Positions 46,098 to 55,951 of a stretch of 64,000 nucleotides of DNA are shown piece by piece. This stretch comes from Imbricaverruca yamaguchii (taxonomy: Eukaryota; Arthropoda; Thecostraca; Neoverrucidae). The notes beneath the pieces were generated by a model. It was not told where the DNA came from. It ran no database searches and saw only the letters and a list, made by a program, of their open reading frames with translations. A program made the translations under genes and the position numbers. The stretch spans positions 124,001-188,000 of the forward strand of contig JAOTOL010001455.1 of assembly GCA_034440575.1 (NCBI GenBank), written 5' to 3'. Position 1 is the first letter of the stretch, and every line of letters begins with the position of its first letter.

Positions 46098-46970
46098 CCC
46101 GTCCCGTCTCGGGAGGTCTTCAACCGCCCCCTCAGGTTTTTCAACAAATAGCGTTCATTTCAACAAATAGCGGACGAATGGCGCGCGGCAGCGCGCCCCA
46201 ATTTGGCATACCTTTTCCCACATCAATTTGACATGCTGATTCCAATTTTTTAGTTCAGGTCATTCAGGGTCAACGAGTTAGTCAAGGTCAAGTGAGGTCA
46301 CCTCCAAAAAAAGTTAAATCAGTCGTCACGCTTTAACGGATACAGATATTTTAATGAAACTTTCAGCGTTTGCTTATCTTTACGGATGCAACAAAACGTA
46401 CCAGTTGAATTTTTCTTTTTTAGTTTTTGACTACGCATGAATTTTGCGTATTTGTCATATTGCAGTTCAAATACAGGATTCTGGCTAAAGTAAGCATTTT
46501 TATTAGGGAAAGTTGACTTGCAACAACGTTTGTCGATCTGCTCTACCCATTGGAAAAGGAAAATTAAAGAAAACTTGAAAACTCAAAGTTTTGATATTTC
46601 AAAAAGATAACATTTTTATTCTTTGGTGGCCAAAAAAATCATGGCCCTGGTCGATTTCGCTGTCCTTTTCTCATTCCAAATAAATTATTTTTTTTCATAT
46701 ATCCCACAAAATGAACTCCCCAGAGTAAAAAAACATAACGTAAGTCGTGAAAAGTCGTTAAAATGTAGCCCCCTTGGTGACGTCACTTTTGGGAAATTTT
46801 TTGGGGGCGTGGACCCGGACCTTACTCGTCGAGCGCTTACCGATGACACCTCTTTCGTTTTCGTGCTGTGCTCAGTTTGAATTTTAGAGGGCGTCTTCAA
46901 CCCCCCCCCCGAGACGGGTTGTGAGGATTTGACCGGAAAGACCGGTCCGGAAAGATTTGACCGGAAAGGG
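46098..46970. mobile_element. TTAA-flanked, CCC...GGG-ended element (piggyBac-type non-autonomous)
   Basis: TTAA at 46094-46097 and again at 46971-46974, with the element beginning CCC and ending GGG, as piggyBac elements do. Near the ends are inverted 'aacccgtc..tctcggg' and 'cccgagacgggtt' with 'gtcttcaac' beside both. There is no transposase frame. A piggyBac transposase relic elsewhere in the window makes the assignment plausible. Confidence 0.55.
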
Positions 46971-47882
46971 TTAATGTGAAATGAAAGCAATTGGCCACCA
47001 AACATCTGGTGCTAAAAGCGCGTCATACATCTTCTGTGTGATGTGCTGACAATTTTCAATGTTCTTAAGGTAACGAAAATTGAGCGTGCTACATTTTATA
47101 TCATCTTGAATAACTTCCATCAAGGTTTAACCCTATCACTCTTGCACTCAGTTCCAGAATTTGTGTTCCAAATCATCACATCGTACTACATTAAGTTGTA
47201 TATCAGCTGTTATACATTACCGAATTAATAGCCAATGGTCTCAAATAAACCGGCATAAAGCCAATTGTCTTTTGATGCCACGCTCAACTACTTTCATAGA
47301 TACCTAACCCTGTCATTTTTGCACTTAATTCAAAGATGTGTGTCTGACAGTATCACATTCTAATCCTTCAAACTGAACATCGGATGCTTTACATTAGCGA
47401 ATTTATTTCCAATGGTCACAAAAAACTGGCATAAAGTCAGCTACCTTCTGCTGCCATACTCGACTACTTTTATATATACTTAGCCCAGTCATTTTTGCAC
47501 TGAACTACACGATTTCTGTCTCGAATTATCACATAGTATTACTATTATTTGCATATCAGATGTTCTACATAGGCGAATTAATTTCCAATGGTCTCAAATA
47601 TGCCGCCATAGAATTATCTGCCTTCTGATGTCATACTCGACTACTTTTATACATATCTAACTTTGTCATTTTTTACCTTTTGACATGAAGCTGTCCGGAA
47701 TTATTGAGGTTCTGGCATGACTCGATGCACGTCAAGCGCCGACGGTTCCTGCCCAGAGGATCCGGAGGGCCGCCGAGGGGTGGCATGATAAAAAGTAACG
47801 TAAAGTTCCACCCTTCAACAATACTAAGCATTATCGGCTTTGTCACGCCAAAATGGTATAGGAGAAATTCACGGTTGTAGAT

Positions 47883-49531
47883 GCATTCTTTCCATTCAAC
47901 TCCCATAAGCGCAATATTCTTAGACAATATGGAGAAAACATGTCGGTCTCGACTGTACTAGTGGCAGAACTCATGCTAGGTACATCACCTTGTGTTTCAA
48001 TTCTGAAAATCTGCATGCTTCTTTGGCGCTGGGGCCGATTAACATTTAGGGAATGGTTTGCGACCCACCATATCATGAATGGCGGCGGGCGGTCGAAGAC
48101 GGACCGGGGGCCGCCGGCGTCTCCGCCAGAGGCCGGCTGTTTATGGGGGAAATAGATCCAGAAGGAAATACACGTGGAAATAGATCCAATATGCGTAATA
48201 TATCACTGTAAGTGGCAATCAAATTGACGTATGAAGGCAAATTAGCTTTCATAAATGCACTGCGCATCATATTATATGGACACACTCATAAATTGCAACC
48301 ATATTCTTCGCGTACACACTAATGAGTATTCGGGCGCACTTGTCACGGGCGCATGTTTCAGAGTTCTTGAATGGCATCAGGAATCTACCTGTTTTCTTTC
48401 TTTACTGGGGGGTCCCCCTGATGTTCGCATTAACATTGCGTTTAACGCCTAACGCAAAGCAGGACAAGGTTATGGCAAACTTTAATCACCAGAAGGGTAG
48501 TAGAACACTGGAATCAGCTGACAGAAAACATTGTCAGTAGCAGGACATTGAGCATCTTCAAAAAGAGCATAGACAATCATTATACGAATAGAGTGCTTGC
48601 TTTTGGTATTCCGTGGAGGGCCGATCGACTGATTTGGTGGGCAACCCGTTTAGTTCAGAGTGCAACCAATGAAGGGCACTTGTGGCTCATAGTTGCATTG
48701 CTCTTTTATATCTGCATGTCTTTTTTGGTGCCGCCGATGCGCAATCAGCTCTTTTTTCTAATCCAGGTGTCTGTTCCCGTGGCTCCACCAGAAGGAACTC
48801 AGTGGAGGTCAGTTGTGGCTCAATGAGACATGCCACGGGTACGACCGGTGGAGCTTGGTGGGGAAATCAGCTGAAAGAGGAGCGAATACCGCGACGAAAA
48901 TGAAGCGTTTGGCGCTGTATCACAAAGTGGTCAAATTTCTTTCCAGATGTAAGTCCAGATGGTGGTATAATGTATATAATACACTTGTACCAGTGCTACT
49001 TGAGCAACTTCTACGTGTGCCAAAGCTCGCTGTGCGCTCCGACCTGCCGTTTGGCGTTACTGGCTGCTGGCTCGCAGCTCTTTCCTTTTCATGGGGTGAA
49101 ACCCGTAGCTCTCTTCGTTAATTTCTAGGGGTGACACCTCTCACCCCACGCAACATTTTTTTATCGCTTCCTCGTTCCCTGTTTTTCTGTATCCTTCGAA
49201 TCGTTAGGCGTCAGACGCAATGTTAATGCGGACGTCAGGGGGACCCCCAGTAAAGAAAGAAAACAGGTAGGTTCCTGATGCCATTCAAGAACTCTGAAAC
49301 ATGTTCTTAATGACCTCCCCGACCGACCGCCGCCATTCATAATATGGTGGGGCGTCAGACATTCCCTGAATGTTAATGGGCCCCAAGGACAAAGTTACAG
49401 GCATATTTTCAGATTTGAAACACTAGGCGATGTACCTGGTAGGAGTTCGCCACTATTACAGTCGAGGCCGACATGTTTTCTCGATATTGTCTGAGCATAT
49501 TGCGCTTGTGAGCTTTGAATGGAAAGAATGC
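47883..49531. mobile_element. Long inverted-repeat (foldback-like) structure
   Basis: Outer arms 47883-48100 and 49318-49531 are reverse complements with scattered differences. Inner arms 48352-48453 and 49201-49303 likewise. The right side has outer and inner arms only 14 bp apart, whereas the left has about 250 bp between them, so the left copy carries an insertion. The centre holds a LINE RT fragment. It could equally be two inverted copies of one repeat. Confidence 0.75.
48484..48610 (+). pseudogene. CR1-like LINE RT C-terminal fragment
   Basis: One frame reads TRRVVEHWNQLTENIVSSRT then LSIFKKSIDNHYTNR, the characteristic tail of CR1-type RTs. With 45590-45870 it may be one element split by later insertions. 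Confidence 0.7.
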
Positions 49532-49559
49532 CGGAAAGAAAACATTATTTAGTAGGTTT

Positions 49560-49900
49560 TTATCTGCTTCTCGTCCATTTATCAGATGCCAGACAGCCAT
49601 CTCCGATCCACGTTTTCTTCAGAACGGATTTCCACAGAGAAGTTGTATTTCACCAGTATTATTTCACATCATCATTGATGATCTTTTCTATGGCATGCCA
49701 GCCAATCTATCATATTCACCATTCACAGACGATAGTGCGATTTGATACTCCTGTAAAATTATGAACATTGTCCAATTCGATTGCAAAATGCACTTGACCG
49801 AGTATACAAATGGTCCCTGAAGTATGGTTTAATTTTTTCGGCTCCAAAATCTGCCACTCTGATATTTAGTAAATCGACACCTTGCCCAAATCCAGACACT
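49560..49900 (+). pseudogene. Jockey/I-like LINE reverse transcriptase fragment
   Basis: QNGFPQRSCISPVLFHIIID, then DLFYGMPANLSYSPFTDDSA: the GxPQGSxxSPxLF and FADD catalytic blocks, here with PQR and FTDD changes. After a frame break it continues RLQNALDRVYKWSLKYGL and SAPKSATLIFSKS. Inactive. Confidence 0.8.
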
Positions 49901-50164
49901 GCTTCGCCTCGGGAATAACAACATGCCTTTTTAAAATTCATTTAAATTCCTTAGTATTGTTTTTGATCATAGGCGGCAACTTCTTCCATCAACTAGCTAC
50001 AAACAGAAGCATTGATCCCCTAACAATGGAACTTCGATATGCCGAAAAATTCAATTTAAACAACACCATCCCACACATGCATCACTACAAGTTCTGCCAA
50101 ATTTACAACACGACTATTTAGGTCGCACCGAAAAGAGAACGGACCTTACAATAACTTCACGCGT

Positions 50165-50849
50165 TGTTGTTGTTGTTATTTAGGTTTTGGGCGCATCGAC
50201 CATATTTGATCATTTAGCGCCCATAACTAGTGAAATGATAATACCATACATAGGCCTTCAAAAGTTCTAAAATCCAGTTACATACGTCCAATCGCACACC
50301 TAAACATCCACGCAGAATATATCCTATGTCAGGTTAGACCGGCGTACAGATGACAGCAAATCTTATGTCAGAGATATAATCAAATAATTTGCTGGTCTGG
50401 ACAAAACGCGACTCGTCACCTAAAATGTCAGTAAGCTTAAACGCGTTCACTTGTCGCCCAAAATAACGTCTACGTTGAGCTACGAAGCGGAGGCATGCAA
50501 TCACAACATGGCGCACTGTCAGAGGCACATCACAACTGTTACAGATCGGCTTTGTTTCCTTAATGAGCAAGTAGCCATGAGTGGCATATGTGTGTCCAAT
50601 CCTTAGCCGAGCAAGTACTACTTCTTCCCTTCGAGATTTTCTCACTGAGGACTCCCATAACGCTAGACGGGTTTTCAAGCTTCTTAGTTTGTTATTTTCA
50701 ATGGAGTCCCAAGTATGTTGCCATTTATGTCCGAAGAATGTGTTGATAGATTGGTTGAAATTTGTCGAAACAAAAGATTTCCACATATGCTGGAAATAAA
50801 TAACCGCTAAACAAAACTGCAAAACTAATAAGGAACAAGCAAAAAACAA
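50165..50849 (-). mobile_element. 5'-truncated LINE: ORF2 C-terminus and 3' hairpin tail
   Basis: Minus-strand open frame ending at 50334: SRREEVVLARLRIGHTYATH, then PICNSCDVPLTVRHVVIAC, a paralogue of 20463-21015. The 3' UTR holds 'atgggcgctaaatgatc' and 'gcgcccaaaacctaaataac' and ends in (AAC)n at 50165-50180. Confidence 0.85.
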
Positions 50850-51696
50850 ATTATCACCTCCTGCTCTTCAATACGCTGCGGCGGAAAGGAGTAGCGCCAC
50901 GCGGGATATGCGGGCATAGACGAAGCATCAGTACCACATTAGGAACACAGGTTGGGCTGCCTGTGAGGAAAATAAATGGGGCTGACCCGTTTTTCCCCGT
51001 GTACTCATTTGTCCTGGTCTCCCCTACCTTACATTCCCACATATTCTTCATTGTCAGAAGCACCACGGCCCTCGAAAAACACTGACGGATTTTTACCATG
51101 CGCACAATTTTTTTTCTCTACCCACACTATTTCGGGATGATCATCCAGTTATCATCAAACTACTTTTAAATTTTCTCCGGAATACAAACCTGTTCCAATA
51201 TTTATATATTGAATTATTTAGCATGACACAATACTCATCTTTTCAGCATGGCACGAAATGGCCTGAGGAGGCCGAAGTGAAATTAAACGAAACTCAAATG
51301 TACATATAACTTGTAATGCGAAATCCTAAAATATAACTTTATTTCTGGCAATATATGTGTCCTCTGAGACCGCGAGGTGCACAGATGTTCTTTTCGTGTA
51401 TGCGATGAACCGGGTAATCTGCCTTTTCTCTCGGTTGTGCACTAGTTACCGTCTCGCCTTGTTTTGCGGGTGATTACAGCCTACCTTTTATCAACAATAC
51501 AACATATAATCTGGCGTCTGGACCCGCCGGGTTCCCCGACCCCGAAACACTTCTCTACCGGACGCCGAATTTTCCTCATCGCCACTTCCTTGTCGGTCGG
51601 ATTCGAATTGGATTTTAGTCGGCACCAGGAGAACGACGGGATTATTTGTCATTGGATCGAGATATGTCCCGGTAAAACGGGAAATCATGGGAAAGG

Positions 51697-51785
51697 TGTA
51701 AGTCCATATTTACTTACACCATATGGACATATACTATAAAGGTGTAAGACCATATTTATAGGTATAAGTCCATATTTACTGCAAA
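51697..51785. repeat. Tandem repeat GGTGTAAGTCCATATTTA
   Basis: Three to four imperfect copies of an 18-30 bp unit, partly inverted ('cttacaccatatggacatat'). Confidence 0.75.
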
Positions 51786-52594
51786 AAAGAACATGGTCCA
51801 ATATTTTTTCTCCTGCTACAAGAGGGCAACGTTCATCGTAATCACGGCATTGCACTATGGTGATTGTGAAAGTGGTAGCAGCACATGCGACATAAATACA
51901 GGTGTTTATAGGCGGTGACATGGCGTGAATCTGGTGAATTTTGGCACAACTTTTTGTTCCAAAAATATTATTTTTGACCGTGGTAATTCTGAAACCACAC
52001 CTTAGACATGCATTGGTTGAAATCCGGGGGGTTTTCTTTGGGGGGAGGATCGGGGAGAGATTCACGGCTTACCGCTCCATTCTACCCAAGCTCACCGCCT
52101 GTCTGAATTGTCCCCTCCCCCATTTCAAAATCGTGACTACATCCATGCAAACTGTAGCATGTCAGGGTTAAACTCAAGGTCAAAGGTTATATGGTAGTAT
52201 TAAATCGATAGAGACCGAACGCTAGGTTCGGTTGCAATCGCTTCAAATAGGGGCAACGAGTACCCATAGGCTATTTAGAGGGCTAAGAGCCGTGCCCAGG
52301 GGGCGCTCAGTGCCATATGGTATGTTTTTTTGTGATGGTGAAATTACTTAATATGGTAACTCTTAACAATCGAGCATGCCGCAAATAATCCGCGTTTACT
52401 AACATATACCTCGTGCCCTTTGCGATTGTGAACGTTTTGGTTGCCATTAAACGGCTCACGTGTAGTTGAATTATTTTAGTTGAATTCCAGGGTAATTATA
52501 GCAATGCTGACTTATGAAACTATGACTAGTTAAAAGATATTGCTTTGCATCGTGCGATTGCTATTGAACAGTTGTTTTGGTTCGAATAGGATGT

Positions 52595-52642
52595 CGCGAA
52601 TTATCAATTCTGGTCAAAGCGCCCTAAAACCCAAATAACTAA
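52595..52642 (+). mobile_element. 48-bp LINE-tail insertion with TSD
   Basis: The insert contains 'ggtcaaagcgccctaaaacc' and 'caaataactaac'. Flanks 'tggttcgaataggatgt' (52578-52594) and 'tggttcgaatatgatgt' (52644-52660) match at 16 of 17 positions. Confidence 0.8.
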
Positions 52643-53303
52643 CTGGTTCGAATATGATGTGTAACTGGAACAGGTCCCTATCTGTGGAATTCTGGTGTGC
52701 ATGCACTTTTTGGATATAATATTTGGAGGAAACCATTCCATGAAGTGATGTTCCTGTCCTAGACTTCCCATCCCAAGCAGCCTCAGGACATTTTCATTCA
52801 TTTTTTTTCTGCAAGATTATTGTGTTCTTTGAAATGTGTAGATATACATATTGTCACTTGAATTTATTGTTGCTATCTTGCTGTCACTTCATCAAGACAT
52901 CAGAAACTCACTGGAAAATTACAGAATACTATGGTATACAGTGTCCTAAAATTACTTCGCCATTAACTGTGTGGATGAAGAAAGAAGTTGCTTGGGAATA
53001 GTGATAGATTGGAAGAAAATAAAGGATCGCTACTAAAGGATTAAAAAAGCGTAATGCCTTTCACTTCAGTCACATCCATTTTACATTTTTTAGCAGTAGT
53101 GTGTATAATGACTGCCCACACATGTAGCAAAATGGTAAAAACCTAAGACAAGGATGAAATAGCAGAATTCCATTAACTGTGAATTTCCAGGCCACATGGT
53201 CAATTATTTTACACTGATGGTATATCTGACTGAACATGTTGAAAATTTCATGGTTTTATAGAGCCCTTTTGCTCCCAGATCATGTGGGCTCTGAAACAAG
53301 ATG

Positions 53304-53413
53304 CGAGGTAGTTTTACAGCAGCAATTTGCTCTCCTGTCTAGTTGCTACAGGTCCTTCCAAGACATTCTTAGCTTGAAGTAAAATATTCCAGATATGGAC
53401 TAAAAACAGGTAT
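53304..53413 (+). repeat. Dispersed repeat, copy C
   Basis: Diverged relative of 16345-16484 and 36867-37000 ('gttttacagcagcaatttgc', 'ctgtctagttgct', 'atattccagatatggac'). Confidence 0.55.
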
Positions 53414-53972
53414 TCTTCAAGTATTGCCATTTGCACTTCTTTTATCTCAACAATGTATCTAAGCCATCATCAGCTGACTGCCAGTCAGCTCATACAGCCC
53501 ACACCACAGTCAAATGTGATAACAGTGAACAAAGCAAAGGATCGGTCAAGGTCTTGTGTTTGCAGTATGACACTGTTAAACATGTGTTCAAAGTTGTTAA
53601 TGGTTATGTCATTTAAAAAATACCTTGCATTGATTGGTTGAAAGACAGTTTTCAGAACAGAAAATGCTAACAAAACAAAGTCCGATCGGCGGCCTCTGGG
53701 ACACTGGAAGATGTCTCTTGAAACTGTCAGTTTTCCCACTATAGGGTGGCTCAAAAGCAGGTTTCTGGAGATGCATCAGCCAAATTTGTAGTGACCAGAG
53801 GCCACTGTTCAGTGCACAGGAGTGAGGTTTGGTGCTTTGTTGTTGACATTTCTGTTGGTAGTGGTTTGGTGTGGTGTGTGTTTGGATGTTGTCTGTGTGC
53901 TTGATGGTACGAAAAGTGGCTAGTTTACTTAGTAATCATAGGTAGTTTAGCATGTTTGGTGGATGCTTTCTT

Positions 53973-54116
53973 CATTTTTGTATTAGTTTTTTAGTGGTAT
54001 TTTTGTTCCTTCTGCATGTTTGTGTCAGAGTACATGTGGAGCCCATTCTATCCAGTATGAACCTGGAGTGCAAAAATGTTTTAAGAGATAAAATATCTCA
54101 TGAAGTGCCTTAATTC
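53973..54116 (+). repeat. Dispersed repeat, direct copy of 11851-11993
   Basis: See 11851-11993. The two copies are about 42 kb apart. Confidence 0.8.
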
Positions 54117-54133
54117 CACTCTGCCCAAGGGTG

Positions 54134-54214
54134 TCACCAGGAATATTTATAAGGGTTGGGTTCCATTAGGCTAGTGTTAGGTTAGGTTGTCGCCCTTATA
54201 AATATTCCTGGTGA
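54134..54214. mobile_element. 81-bp MITE-like element with perfect 22-bp inverted arms
   Basis: Arms 54134-54155 and 54193-54214 are exact reverse complements ('caccaggaatatttataag' core). The 37-bp centre carries 'gttaggttaggtt'. Confidence 0.7.
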
Positions 54215-55647
54215 AACTGGGGTTATTCATTGCACCCAGCTGGATGTGTGTGTATGTTTGAGTGATGTCACCAATGCTTGTATGATACACTTGTATGATA
54301 CATCATACACTTGTGTATGATGAGAACTGTCCAATATTTAGTCAACAAAGGTGCTGCTACAAGAAAATGTGATTTAGACCTTGCAGAAAACTGTCATATA
54401 TTCACTTTCAAATGGTTCCAGCAATGTTTTTCTACATACAAAACCAATTTTATGATAATTTTCAGAATTGTCAGTGCCATGAAAGTGCAGTGAAAATAAA
54501 ATGCAATGCAGGGTTCATAGGGTGGCTGTTAGATTCTAGTTGAAGAGTGAGATGTACTGATATTTGTGTGAAGGAAATGTTACTGATTAATACAGTTGAG
54601 AGCAAAAGACTGGCAAAAGCTGGAAATAAATGCATTATACATTATGCATTATAGTCTTCTCCAGGCAGGAATGTGAAGCGATGGCCTCAATGCTTTGGTC
54701 AAGTGTTGGCACATGCTGCTCTCCTGTGCAAAGACAACCAACTTACAATGGGTTAAATTCCAGTAAATTCATGGATATATTCCAACAATGATATTTTTGT
54801 GTTTGTTGACTTGTGCCCAGACCCACTTGATAACATTGTGAATCCATGGACTTAATAAGTTATTACTTCTACCCTTGAAGAGCAGTGCGATGCTTTTTGG
54901 ATGAGGTATCAGGTACTTAAATTCCCGAAACAAAAATATTCCCTAGACATAGGAAATGTATCTTGCATCACACATTGGTGTTATTGAGCATCCAGTAATA
55001 ATTAATTTAATCATATTGCTTGCAAAGAATTACCTATGCATGTGTAAAACCTTCAAACAAAGCATATTGTGTCATGATTTCCACCTATATCTTAATGTTA
55101 TCTGCACCACTGAAAGGATGACTACTGTGTGTGCTGTGAAGGTAAACTGGAAGCATTTATAGTCAAATGGAGGCTGTTTGTAATCAGTGGTTGGACCTAG
55201 AGCAACAGTGATGCATTTGATGGGTGCAATGCTCTGCATTGTTGAGGGGATTTCATGTTCTGTAAGATGCTACTTGAATTTGCCTGCAGGGGGTTTTTGG
55301 GCATTTGAATTTGCTTGCATTGTAGGATGTTGGATGGATGTACATAAGCGTAATGTTATGAGTAGAGTACAAAAGTGTTATCACTTGGAAGTGTGGTTAA
55401 TGTGGTCAGTGGAGTGCATGACTGGTGTCTACACAGTTGCAGGTTGTGACAATAAATAGCATACTAAGCAGAATAAAAATATTGATTCATTAATGGTAGG
55501 TGCATTGCTGTATGTCTTGGTTTTGATTTTATTCAACATTAATTTAGCATCTTCATTATGTATTATATCTCCACCTATGGAATGTGTGTTGTATTATCAT
55601 CAACTTTCCCAGAAATGCTCATGTCTCTGTCAGCAATAGCAGGCCAT

Positions 55648-55702
55648 TGATTGAATATTTGAGCTTGAGGGTGTGCCAACTGCAAGGTCATTTAGCACCC
55701 AT
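55648..55702 (-). mobile_element. 55-bp LINE-tail insertion with a 14-bp TSD
   Basis: The insert has 'atatttgagcttgagggtgt' and 'tttagcacccat'. Flanks are caatagcaggccat (55634-55647) and caatagcaggtcat (55703-55716). It lies just upstream of snf. Confidence 0.8.
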
Positions 55703-55887
55703 CAATAGCAGGTCATAAATGAATGGTATGAACGTGAAAGACTCCTTAAGTATTTTTTTTAGTACATTATCATATTACTATGTGCATTTTTCCACAATTC
55801 AATTGCTTCATTATTAGTGCAAATCCTGTTTTTGCCCCAAAGCATCTGAAGCTAATTTCATCTAGTGTTCTTGCAATGTATTTTCAG

Positions 55888-55951
55888 ATGGATATCAGAC
55901 CAAACCAAACAATCTATATCCAGAATCTCAATGAGCGAGTGAAGAAACCAG
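55888..55951 (+). CDS. snf: snf coding exon 1
   Basis: TATTTTCAG|ATG; encodes [20 protein letters not shown] then Pro; donor G|GTGAGT. Confidence 0.95.

Larger units (their letters stand above)
42130..55887. other. Gene-poor region between divergent NAGK and snf, rich in transposon remnants
   Basis: No exon of a host gene was recognised. The promoters of both flanking genes should lie near its ends. Its contents (palindromic MITEs, CR1-like and Jockey-like RT debris, a TTAA-flanked element and an inverted repeat) are listed individually. Confidence 0.55.
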
